From Candidatus Poribacteria bacterium (GTDB taxonomy: Bacteria > Poribacteria > WGA-4E > WGA-3G), in assembly GCA_022394775.1 (NCBI GenBank), contig JAGFCB010000174.1:1-56814 (forward strand): DNA of 56,814 bases, in the 5' to 3' direction. Shown here in pieces: positions 17,228 to 25,290 of this stretch (positions are counted from its first letter, which is position 1; the number at the start of each line of letters is the position of its first letter). Position numbers and translations under genes: made by a program. Below the pieces are notes generated by a model, which did no database searches, had not been told where the DNA came from, and worked only from the letters and a program-made list of their open reading frames with translations.

Positions 17228-18154
17228 TTAACGCCGGATGTTTACCAGATAAATCCCGCCCGCTACGAGAAGGGCACCGATGAGCAGACTCAAGGTGAGT
17301 TCATCACCTAAGACCATGTAGCTGAACACTACACCCGAAAGCGGTGTCGCGAAGAAAAGCACGACCAGTTTACTCGCACTGTATCTCTCAAGCACAGCGG
17401 TCCACGCTAAGAAACAGAACCCCGCGATAACGCCGCCTTGGTAAAGCAGCGCAGCAGCACTTGCGAGTGTCAATTGCATCGGTTCACCGCGCTCCAGTAG
17501 CAGATTCAGGACAGCATAGCACGGGAGACTTAAACTTAAATACCAGACCAAGAGTCGGTAGGGATGAATGGCTTGAACCAGTAGTTTTGTCACGACGACG
17601 CGGAGCCCTAAGAAACATCCGCTGATGAGGACAAGAATGTCTCCAAGAACACTCGTTTCACCTTCACCGAGGTTCGGAGCGACGGTTATGAAAACGCCAC
17701 TGAAGGCGACGATAATCCCTAATGTCTTCGGAACCGAGAGGCGTTCGCCGGGAATCCAGAAATGCGCGAAGAGCGCCGTGAAAAAAGGGTACACGTTAAT
17801 AAAAATAGTGGAGCGGGAGGCTGTGGTGAGTTGGGTGCCGGTGTTCAGGCAGATAATCTGGAGTATGAAAATCGCTGTCAGCAGCACCAATCGAACGAAT
17901 TCACCGCGGCGTAAACCGAGCGAGACACGACGAAAGAGCGACCAACCGCCAACGACGACAAGACCTATCACAAAGCGGAAGAATGCCAACGCCATCGGTG
18001 GGAAATCTTGCAAACCGACTTTGATAGAGGGCGAATTGCCGCCCCATAGAAACGCGAGGAACAGACTGAGAGCAATAATTCTCCCATGCGGCTCCTCGCT
18101 GATAACATTGGGGCTGGACAGGGTCCCGATAGGTTCGTTTCTGTTTGAAGGCAA
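17228..18154 (-). CDS. DMT-family (EamA) transporter
   Basis: 308 residues, about ten hydrophobic helices in two EamA repeats. Repeat 1 starts LSLFLAFLWGGNSPSIKVGL with FFRFVIGLVVVGGW; repeat 2 includes LGDILVLISGCFLGLRVVVTKLL and LYQGGVIAGFCFLAWTAVLERYSASK, ending LSLLIGALLVAGGIYLVNIRR. Exports or imports small metabolites across the inner membrane; substrate unknown. TTG start with GAGGA 6 nt upstream. Convergent with the orphan antitoxin (24-bp gap). Confidence 0.85.
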   Translation of the reverse strand: MPSNRNEPIGTLSSPNVISEEPHGRIIALSLFLAFLWGGNSPSIKVGLQDFPPMALAFFRFVIGLVVVGGWSLFRRVSLGLRRGEFVRLVLLTAIFILQIICLNTGTQLTTASRSTIFINVYPFFTALFAHFWIPGERLSVPKTLGIIVAFSGVFITVAPNLGEGETSVLGDILVLISGCFLGLRVVVTKLLVQAIHPYRLLVWYLSLSLPCYAVLNLLLERGEPMQLTLASAAALLYQGGVIAGFCFLAWTAVLERYSASKLVVLFFATPLSGVVFSYMVLGDELTLSLLIGALLVAGGIYLVNIRR

Positions 18155-18259
18155 CTGTTGTCCTCGGTGGCAGTTATTGTTCTCTCAGGACTTAGACATT
18201 TTCTATGATAATTTATATATTACTGCAGACGGGGTTTGAACCCCCGCCTGCAAAAGGGC

Positions 18260-18271
18260 TGCATAAGTCCT
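18260..18271. repeat. Isolated right end of the AGRACTTACGCA inverted-repeat element
   Basis: TGCATAAGTCCT differs by one base from the right terminal repeat seen at 29532-29543. A hairpin with a GCAGACGGGG/CCCCCGCCTGC stem lies just to its left at 18222-18252. No left terminal repeat is present, so this is a decayed copy. Confidence 0.5.
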
Positions 18272-18291
18272 ATCTCTGAAAAAATTTAGGA

Positions 18292-19095
18292 TTAATCGTA
18301 GGCACCGGGGCGGTGGTTACCCATTAAACGTTGTTGACGTTCTGTCGCTTGTTCTAAGATCGCTGCATCGAACTGAAATCGGTTCAGGTAGGGTGGAAAT
18401 TTCTGCGTGATCATCCGGTTCGCGTAATGCACTTGTAAGAGGTAGCGGGTCTGATCGCTCCGATTCGCGGTGCCTCGGTGCCAGACCTCGCTCCGGAAAA
18501 TCACGACATCGCCGCCATTACAGAGGATACTCTGTTCCTGTGCACCTTTCCATTCGGTTTCACCATCCGGGCGTCGTCCAGAAAAATGGCTACCCGGAAC
18601 AAACTTTGTCGGACCGAGATCCTCGTAGAGATCATCAAGATAGTAATGGGCGGTTGTGATGAAGATCGGGACTTTGACGCGTGGGTCTTCCAAAATATCC
18701 GCTGGCAGTGGAATAGGCAGCCAATCTGTATGCAATCCTTGATCGGGACGACCGGGACCCGTTACCCATGCTGTCATGCCGATGACATGGCAGTCGGCAC
18801 CGTGAACCGCTTCTGCTAATTCAATGACCGGAGACCGGTCAAGATACGACAGAAAAACGGGGTCGCGGTTGAAGGCGTTATTGATATGTTTGTTAAGAAA
18901 ACCGCTGCCGTTCTCGGGCAGGCTGTGCCGGTCGAAACTGTCAGGATTCGCGGTGAGTCGATCCATCGCATCGCGAAGTTCCGCAAGTTGCGCCTCGTCA
19001 ATAACCTTCGGTAAATAGGCATACCCGTCTTCTTCCATTGCCTTGACTTGATTATTGAGGTCAGGGTAGGCTACGAGAGGTAAGGCTTGGCTCAT
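18292..19095 (-). CDS. Phytanoyl-CoA dioxygenase (PhyH) family Fe(II)/2-oxoglutarate oxygenase
   Basis: 267 residues. Double-stranded beta-helix oxygenase: the HxD iron motif in GLHTDW, the distal His in WHRGTANRSD and the 2-oxoglutarate Arg in TRYLLQVHY. The N-terminus (VKAMEEDGYAYLPKVIDEAQLAELRDAM) is the standard PhyH start. Substrate unknown; relatives hydroxylate lipids or natural products. It has AAAGGAG before the ATG and its own promoter at 19148-19176. It is only distantly related to the PhyH pair at 53-56 kb. Confidence 0.87.
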   Translation of the reverse strand: MSQALPLVAYPDLNNQVKAMEEDGYAYLPKVIDEAQLAELRDAMDRLTANPDSFDRHSLPENGSGFLNKHINNAFNRDPVFLSYLDRSPVIELAEAVHGADCHVIGMTAWVTGPGRPDQGLHTDWLPIPLPADILEDPRVKVPIFITTAHYYLDDLYEDLGPTKFVPGSHFSGRRPDGETEWKGAQEQSILCNGGDVVIFRSEVWHRGTANRSDQTRYLLQVHYANRMITQKFPPYLNRFQFDAAILEQATERQQRLMGNHRPGAYD

Positions 19096-19147
19096 TATCT
19101 GTTTCTCCTTTTCTAAAAAAAGTCAACATGGAATCTCTTTCTTCTCC

Positions 19148-19176
19148 ATTTTACAACTTTCGAGGCTTGGTGTCAA
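19148..19176 (-). promoter_or_regulatory. Sigma70-type promoter of the PhyH gene
   Basis: On the minus strand TTGACA (19176-19171), 17-bp spacer, TAAAAT (19153-19148). Predicted start about 45 nt before the ATG at 19095. Confidence 0.7.
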
Positions 19177-19260
19177 CTTTTTTCCGAACAAATCGTTAAC
19201 AAAGTGCATCCAATAGAGTGTTAATAAAGAACATCAATTATCACAAAAAGGAGAAAAGAA

Positions 19261-19539
19261 ATGAAACACGAAAACGTAACGCCCGAAGTTCATGAATCCG
19301 TTAAAAATGTTAATAATAAAGAGACTGCTATCCGCGTGCTCGGCATCGTCCTGGAATCCTTGCCGGGTAACCTATTTCATGTCCAGTTAGAAGAGAACGA
19401 CCACAAAGTTGTGGCGTACCTCGCTGGTAAATTGATGCAGCATAAAATCTGGGTGCTTCCGGGGGATCAGGTTACCGTTGAGCTTTCTCCGTATGATCTA
19501 ACGCGTGGACGTATCGTCTGGCGGAATCCCGGTAATTAG
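19261..19539 (+). CDS. infA: Translation initiation factor IF-1
   Basis: 92 residues with AAAAAGGAG upstream. The OB fold starts around residue 22 ([24 protein letters not shown]) and ends [17 protein letters not shown], closely matching standard IF-1. The protein is about 20 residues longer than the usual 72, with a polar N-terminal extension ([20 protein letters not shown]). It stands apart from ribosomal protein genes but just before rsgA, another ribosomal assembly/initiation factor. Confidence 0.92.
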   Translation: MKHENVTPEVHESVKNVNNKETAIRVLGIVLESLPGNLFHVQLEENDHKVVAYLAGKLMQHKIWVLPGDQVTVELSPYDLTRGRIVWRNPGN

Positions 19540-19561
19540 AGAGTGCCGTTTACAAAATAAC

Positions 19562-19629
19562 GAACCTACCCCCAATGCAGGCTGGGTTTGGAACCCAGCC
19601 TTCTATGGATGTCTCGTTAATTGTAGGTA
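19562..19629. repeat. Small dispersed element A, copy 1
   Basis: About 68 bp that match 32942-33009 with only two differences. It contains a GGCTGGGTTT/AACCCAGCC hairpin bounded by inverted ACCTAC and GTAGGT. Copy 1 lacks the 12-bp terminal repeats seen around copy 2, so its ends have decayed or were deleted. Confidence 0.8.
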
Positions 19630-19674
19630 CTATAAAAACGACACATTTTAATCCGTTCGCAGGTGAATTTGACT

Positions 19675-20664
19675 ATGGAAGGCATTGTCATAAAATCGAG
19701 AGGTGGTGCGTACGAGGTCCAAGTTGGCAAACAGTGTTATACTTGCGCCTTGCGGCACCACCTCGTTGAAGATGAAAAACGACGACTGGCTGAGACGAAA
19801 GAGATGCCGTACGTCGATTTGGTCGCAGTCGGTGATCGGGTCCGTATTTCGACACCGGAGCCTACGGAGCATAACGGATACATTGAGGAATGCCTCCCGC
19901 GTGAAACCCAGTTCGGTCGTACGCGTATGGACGGTTGGCGACAAGTCATCGTCGCGAATCTTGAGATACTGCTTATCATTTTTGCTGCCCGACATCCGAC
20001 ACTCAAGCTGCGGATGCTTGATAGATTCCTCGTCACAGCAGAGGCATCCGATGTGGAACCGGTGATCTGTATCAACAAAATGGATCTCGCAAAATTGGAG
20101 AATGTACAACGCGAACTCAAATTATATGAAGAATTAGGTTATAAAGTGGTTTATACAAGTATAATGACGGGTCTCGGTGTTGATAAATTGCGCGAGGTTA
20201 TGCAGGATAAGATTTCCGCAATTGTCGGTTCATCTGGGGTCGGGAAGTCTTCTCTCCTTAACGCGTTACAACCGGGACTCCAATTGCGCACGGGGGAAGT
20301 CGATGACCGCATCCATAAAGGTCGGCATACCACAACGGAAGTTATGCTGTTGCCGCTTGAAGTCGGTGGATTCGTGGCGGATACACCCGGCATACGGACA
20401 CTGGGGCTGTTGGAAATCGACGATGAGCAGGGGTTAGATATCCATTTTCCTGAGATGCGACCTTATATTCCTGAGTGCAAATTCGCGGCGTGTACACACC
20501 AGCACGAACCGGCGTGTGCTGTTAAACAAGCAGTTGAAACTGGCTATATCAATCCACTCCGATATGAAAGTTATCTACGGATCTCTGGATTCAAGGAAGG
20601 GAGATATGAACGAAACTCAGATAAGCGAAGAACGGACCGAAACACGCGACGACGCAAACGCTGA
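19675..20664 (+). CDS. rsgA: Ribosome small-subunit-dependent GTPase A
   Basis: 329 residues from the ATG at 19675 (AGGTGA upstream). Circularly permuted GTPase: the OB domain, then G4 (INKMDL), G1 (GSSGVGKSSLLNAL) and G3 (DTPGIR) in that order, followed by the C-terminal zinc motif (ECKFAACTHQHEPACAV). Acts in 30S maturation. An arginine-rich C-terminal tail (RRTDRNTRRRKR) overlaps the next gene by 59 bp, indicating coupled translation. Confidence 0.94.
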   Translation: MEGIVIKSRGGAYEVQVGKQCYTCALRHHLVEDEKRRLAETKEMPYVDLVAVGDRVRISTPEPTEHNGYIEECLPRETQFGRTRMDGWRQVIVANLEILLIIFAARHPTLKLRMLDRFLVTAEASDVEPVICINKMDLAKLENVQRELKLYEELGYKVVYTSIMTGLGVDKLREVMQDKISAIVGSSGVGKSSLLNALQPGLQLRTGEVDDRIHKGRHTTTEVMLLPLEVGGFVADTPGIRTLGLLEIDDEQGLDIHFPEMRPYIPECKFAACTHQHEPACAVKQAVETGYINPLRYESYLRISGFKEGRYERNSDKRRTDRNTRRRKR

Positions 20665-21436
20665 CCTTCAGAAGTGGTCGGATGCGATTAATAACTTGCT
20701 ACGCATTATTGAAAGGAGTGAACGGAAACTCGGATACTTTCAGAACAGAGTCAAACAGGCGAAATTCATGGATCAGCCGAATCAGCGGAAAGTTCGGACT
20801 GCGGGCGCACAAATAGGCGTGCACTCTGCCCAATTAGAAGGATTGCGGAACGAGTTACGGCAGCTGGAACGGCTTTACAGCGGCGGTATACATCTCCGGC
20901 AGACCACTGAGAGTGAACTTCGGCAAATTTGGGGATGGATCAATCGGCCGGGCATCCGAAATCTTCTTTACTCAGCACGGGTATCGTTTGAGATGTTCCT
21001 GGAGGATTGGCACCGTTGGACGGCAGGTACGGAGACCCACGCACTCGCTATTGAAATCCGGACCTCGCGCCTCCTCATCGGTTTTATGCTGCTCCAGCGT
21101 GACGCTGACACGGTTGCTATTAAATTCGTCATCATTCGACCCGATTATCGCGCTCGCGGATACGGCACGGATACACTCATTGAAACCGTGCGTTACGCAT
21201 TTGAGGTGCTCGGTGCTGAGCAGGTTACACTGCAGGTATCACCCGATAACGGACCCGCACTTATCTGCTTCGAGAATGCTGGCTTCCAGTACCTGAGTTA
21301 CACCGACGCAACGCGGCAGGCTTACACGATGGGTATTGAACGCAGCGAATGGGCAGGCGATACGGTTGAAGACGAGCAGGATGTCGCACCACAGTTGAGT
21401 GCCCCGCTCAAATTGTTCTTTGAACCCGAAGAATGA
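20606..21436 (+). CDS. Coiled-coil plus GNAT N-acetyltransferase
   Basis: 276 residues from the ATG at 20606 (GAAGGGAG upstream), inside the end of rsgA. Residues 1-100 are helical and probably coiled coil (NNLLRIIERSERKLGYFQNRV). Residues 110-250 form a GNAT domain with the acetyl-CoA loop RPDYRARGYGTDTL and the later strand NGPALICFENAGFQYL. GNATs next to rsgA or infA might modify ribosomal proteins (RimI/RimL style), but the substrate cannot be read from sequence. Confidence 0.82.
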   Translation: MNETQISEERTETRDDANADLQKWSDAINNLLRIIERSERKLGYFQNRVKQAKFMDQPNQRKVRTAGAQIGVHSAQLEGLRNELRQLERLYSGGIHLRQTTESELRQIWGWINRPGIRNLLYSARVSFEMFLEDWHRWTAGTETHALAIEIRTSRLLIGFMLLQRDADTVAIKFVIIRPDYRARGYGTDTLIETVRYAFEVLGAEQVTLQVSPDNGPALICFENAGFQYLSYTDATRQAYTMGIERSEWAGDTVEDEQDVAPQLSAPLKLFFEPEE

Positions 21437-21476
21437 TATTCATATTTTTCGTAAACACGTAAAGCGTATCCTATAC

Positions 21477-21515
21477 AAGGGACAGAGGGAAGCCCCCTCT
21501 GTCCCTTATTTTTTC
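21477..21515 (+). terminator. Rho-independent terminator
   Basis: A perfect 13-bp stem, AAGGGACAGAGGG and CCCTCTGTCCCTT, with a 5-nt loop and then ATTTTTT. It lies 41 bp after the GNAT stop and ends the infA-rsgA-GNAT unit. Confidence 0.88.
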
Positions 21516-21741
21516 CTGATCTGTTGTGTAATGCTGTTACTGCCAAAAGTGCATCCAAAAGTGTGTATAGATAGCCAGACAGAATCATCTTGTTTATGGT
21601 GAATTAGAAAAATATATTGACATCTACAAGTGATCCAATTCCCCCCTGATAAGGGGGGTTAGGGGGGGTTGTACTTGCAGAAGATTCAAAAGTAATTCTA
21701 AAATCTACCATAGTTTTGTTTCGGAGGAAATTATTATAAAT
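21516..21741. other. Leader region of the first WD40 gene
   Basis: Holds a conserved AAAAGTGCATCCAAAAGTG block (21545-21563), which also occurs at 27325 and in part at 19200, and a GC hairpin CCCCCC-TGATAA-GGGGGG at 21641-21658. A TTGACA at 21617 lacks a -10 at the right distance. GGAGGA precedes the ATG at 21742. Confidence 0.5.
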
Positions 21742-23655
21742 ATGAGAACAGCGCGATTGTTTTCTGCTACGCTTATCCTGTTGTTAATTTCCGCTCTTTT
21801 TCTTGCAAGCGGTTCCGCGCAAGATTATACCCGATGGCATCTCCCTGAAGGTGCTATTGTACGCTTTGAGAAAGGTGGCATCCGCGATTTCGCGTATCTT
21901 CCAGACGGAAATCGGCTTGTTGTTCTGAGTGCAATCGGCCTCTGGATATATGATGTCCACACAGGCGAGGAATTAGAGTTATTCACAGACTTGGGAACGA
22001 AACAAGTGTGGAATTTCATGGTGCCCAGTCCTGATGGTAGGACGCTTGCTGGTGCAAGTGATCATGAAGTAGCGTTATGGGACCTACAAGCGAACAAAGT
22101 AAATAAAGTGCTTGTGGGGCACAAGGACAGGATCTATTCGTTAGGATTCAGTCCGACTGGCGAAATACTCGCTGGTGGCAGTCGGGACACCACAATTCGA
22201 CTGTGGGATGTCAGCACCGGTGCGTTGAAACAGACTTTCGTTGGGCATACAGAAAGGATCCGCCTTATCGCGTACGCAAATGATGGCAAGACGTTGGCAT
22301 GCACCGCTTGGCGGGATAATACGCTTCTTATTTGGGATGTGGAGACTGAAGAACTCCTAAAAGCGATTACGGGACACACCGAGCGCATCAATAGTATCGT
22401 ATACGCGCCTGATAGTCGGACACTTGCAACTGGTGGACGGGATGCCAAGATTCGTATTTGGGATGTTGCTACTGGGGAACTCCTGAAAACCTTTGTTGGA
22501 CATACAGATGGTGTGAATTCTCTAATCTTTTCTCAAGATGGTGCAACACTGGTCAGCGGAAGTGGGGATGATACCATCCGTATGTGGGATGTCCGCACCG
22601 GCGAGACCTTAAAAGTTCTTAAGGGGCATACAGGTAACGTTGATGCTTTGAAGTATTCACCGGATGGGAGCACCCTTGTGAGTGGTGGATACGATGCAAG
22701 TAGTGGATACGACAAGACGCTGCGCTTTTGGGCTGTTAGGACTGGCGAACTCTTGGAAACCTTTACTTCTACTTCACATAGCTTTGGCGCGAGATCATTG
22801 GCTTTTTCACCCGATGGTAAAACACTTGCAAGTGGTAGAGGGACACACGATGCGATCTTGTTCCGAGATGTCCAGAGCGGGCAACCTGTGAAAATTCTCA
22901 CTGGACATACAGAGGCAATTCTTTCAGTGACTTATTCACTGGATGGGAAAATGCTCGCAAGTGGGAGTTGGGATGGCACAATTCGTATGTGGAATATTGG
23001 CACAGAAGAACTCCTCAAGACCATCACTGCGCATACAGAAGGGGCACATTCTATCGCCTATACGCCGGATGGTCAATCGCTTGTGAGTGGGAGTTGGGAT
23101 AATGAAATCCGTTTGTGGAATGTTGCCACTGGACATCTCCTGCAAATGATCACCGGGAATATAACGGACCCCGATTCACGCCTCGGCGTTGAAGCTATTG
23201 CGCTCAATCCTGATGGGCGGACGCTTGCCGTGGCAACTGACGAAGAAGTGATTCGGTTATGGGATATACCCACGGGTAAAGTCAAAGCAACCCTCACGGG
23301 GCATAGCGTGAATACAGTCACATTTTCTCCAGATGGCACTATGCTTGCAAGTGGTGGTGGTGACCTCTATTTGTGGGATGTGCGCACTGGAAAATTGCTA
23401 CATAATATCGTAAAGGCAAGGGGGCAGGTCTATGGTGTCGCCTTCAGTCCTGATGGACAGACAATTGCAAGTTCAAGTTGGCAGACGATTGAATTGTGGA
23501 ATACTGTCACTGGTGAGCACGTAGGCACTTTCACCGGTTATCCGGGTTGGATTCGAGCAATGGCGTTCAGTCCAGATGGCAAAACGCTTGCCAGCGGGAA
23601 TAACGGGACCGTGATTCTGTGGGATATGAACCGGATCCCAGTTCCTGATCAATAG
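21742..23655 (+). CDS. Secreted 14-blade WD40 beta-propeller protein
   Basis: 637 residues with a cleavable signal peptide (LLISALFLASGSAQ). I count 14 WD-type blades, each ending in a strand such as IRLWDVSTG, IRIWDVATG or IRMWDVRTG, separated by GH and SPDGxxLASG motifs; this suggests two consecutive seven-bladed propellers. WD40 domains are protein-binding platforms, here in the periplasm or outside. It is a paralogue of 25291-27198, which has the same length and the same QDYTRW start after the signal peptide. A selenoprotein N homologue lies between the two. Confidence 0.88.
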   Translation: MRTARLFSATLILLLISALFLASGSAQDYTRWHLPEGAIVRFEKGGIRDFAYLPDGNRLVVLSAIGLWIYDVHTGEELELFTDLGTKQVWNFMVPSPDGRTLAGASDHEVALWDLQANKVNKVLVGHKDRIYSLGFSPTGEILAGGSRDTTIRLWDVSTGALKQTFVGHTERIRLIAYANDGKTLACTAWRDNTLLIWDVETEELLKAITGHTERINSIVYAPDSRTLATGGRDAKIRIWDVATGELLKTFVGHTDGVNSLIFSQDGATLVSGSGDDTIRMWDVRTGETLKVLKGHTGNVDALKYSPDGSTLVSGGYDASSGYDKTLRFWAVRTGELLETFTSTSHSFGARSLAFSPDGKTLASGRGTHDAILFRDVQSGQPVKILTGHTEAILSVTYSLDGKMLASGSWDGTIRMWNIGTEELLKTITAHTEGAHSIAYTPDGQSLVSGSWDNEIRLWNVATGHLLQMITGNITDPDSRLGVEAIALNPDGRTLAVATDEEVIRLWDIPTGKVKATLTGHSVNTVTFSPDGTMLASGGGDLYLWDVRTGKLLHNIVKARGQVYGVAFSPDGQTIASSSWQTIELWNTVTGEHVGTFTGYPGWIRAMAFSPDGKTLASGNNGTVILWDMNRIPVPDQ

Positions 23656-23714
23656 TGTCTTGAAAGACAGCACAGCAACGCTTTTCTAACAGAATTGTTG
23701 TATGGAGAAAAACA

Positions 23715-25250
23715 GTGATAGACTTTTGTAACGTGCTAAATAGTTCATCGAGTGTGCCGGTGCATGCGCATTGGGAACCGATTGCGGATGCTACATTTAA
23801 TATGCACAACGATTCGCCACAACTCGCTGAGATGTTTGATCTGTCACCATGCTACCCCGTTAAAGAATACAGGACGGAAGATTTCAAGGTGTTTCTTCCG
23901 CCTTCAACTGTAGCGGTAGGGGATGTATGGTCACTGGACCCAAACAGTATTGTTCCTTTCCTATATCAGTTTCATCCAGGAGCAAGGACTGATTTGGGTA
24001 ACGGTGAAGCGGGTGCTTATGCGTGCTTACGGGCGTATGCTTCAGATTATGCAGAGATCAGTTTCCGAATACATGCCGAATTTACATTAGGAAGTGATGT
24101 CCATCAAGAATGGCAACAAGAAAACGCTGAAGAAGAGTGGGAACGGGAGTCCGAAGCCAAGTTTATCCCATCGCAATATGTCGGACGGGTGTTAGTCAAT
24201 CTGAAAAACGGAACGATTCGTGTGTTTTCGCTGGCACTTCCTGCACGCAATAGCAATGTTGACATCAACGCTTGTGGTGGCGCAGATATGGTCTTTGTAC
24301 CGCGTATGGAACTCCTCGCTACGGATGAAACCGACCGAGATGAAATTGCGTGGGACACGACTATCACAGTCGAAGAAGCGCGGCGTTCATTAGCATTGAA
24401 GTTTTACCAATTCGCCAAGATTGACTGGCTGCCGATTGAAAGCGCGGTTGAACGTGCGAAAGCAACACACAGACCGATTCACGCGATCCTTGTCTGGGGC
24501 TGCTTAGACGATGAATCTTGCTGAGCGAACGGTAAATATTTGAGGGCGGGTCCGCTCTCCGATTCAGAAATGATAGAGACACTCAACGAGAAGTTTGTCA
24601 ATACATGGGTGCTTCTTAGGGAATTGCCTGAACTGATCAGTGGCGCGAAAGGCGAGATGCCGAGCCTTGTGGCTCAAAGAATGCAACAGCATTATACCGA
24701 CTCTGTGGATATTTTGGTGTTGACTCCCGATGCGGAGGTGATTATGCATCAGCCGGAGTCGGCACTGCCTTATAAGAACCCGTCACAAGCATACCTAACG
24801 GTGCTAAAGCATTCTGTGGCGGCATTTGAAGGAAGACGTACTCGTGTAGGGAAAAGATCAAAATTAGATGAAAATCCGATTAGCTTGGGGACGGCGTTGA
24901 TGGAGGTTTTGCATGTTTACGGTGCCTCCAGCCCTGACACTCCAAATGACACAGTTGTTAAAATTGATACGACACCGTTTGAACGTGGTGGGATGCTTCA
25001 TATTGAGATACAAGTAGGTGTGGGTGAGTCGGCAGGGACGTTTGAGTTGTTTCATGACGACACCGAACTTCCCTCAAAAGAGGGTGCTGATGCAGCACTG
25101 GATGGTGCATGGAATGTTTCACCCGGTAGTATCGGGCACATTTTTCACAATTTCAGTCGAGGTCGACACTTCAAATTGGTCGCTACGAGTGCCGACGATC
25201 AGAAAGCCAATGCTTTTCTGGTACGTGTCTCTGTTGTTCCGCATTATTAG
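23715..25250 (+). CDS. Selenoprotein N-like protein with in-frame TGA (selenocysteine)
   Basis: Read through the TGA at 24522-24524, this is a 511-residue protein with Sec at 270, from a GTG with GGAG 8 nt upstream. The motif around Sec, DDESC-U-ANGKYLR, matches vertebrate SELENON (DDQSC-U-GSGRTLR as I recall it). Similarity extends on both sides: before it, FHPGARTDLGNGEAGAYACLR and ISFRIHAEFTL; after it, NEKFVNTWVLLREL. The frame is the same before and after the TGA, and a SECIS-like hairpin follows. SELENON is a thioredoxin-like redox protein involved in calcium handling; a bacterial role is unknown. The last about 130 residues have no SELENON counterpart I know. No signal peptide is seen. 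Confidence 0.85.
24542..24559 (+). promoter_or_regulatory. Bacterial SECIS-like hairpin
   Basis: GAGGGCG-GGTC-CGCTCTC: a fully paired 7-bp stem (one G-U pair) with a GGUC tetraloop, beginning 17 nt after the TGA; the loop begins 24 nt after it. E. coli fdhF has the same GGUC apical loop bound by SelB. The hairpin lies in the coding sequence, as bacterial SECIS elements do. Confidence 0.8.
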
Positions 25251-25260
25251 GACTTACGCA
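25249..25260. repeat. Isolated left end of the AGRACTTACGCA element
   Basis: AGGACTTACGCA overlaps the stop codon of the selenoprotein gene. No partner end is nearby, so it is a remnant or a recruited sequence. Confidence 0.5.
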
Positions 25261-25290
25261 AAATTGGAAATTTCACTAAGGAAAATTGAT

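Noticed and set aside
24522..24524. TGA as an ordinary stop splitting two genes or a nonsense mutation
   Set aside because: The frame continues in phase with conserved SELENON sequence, the codon sits exactly at the Sec position, and a GGUC-loop hairpin follows. Two separate genes or a pseudogene would not explain all three.
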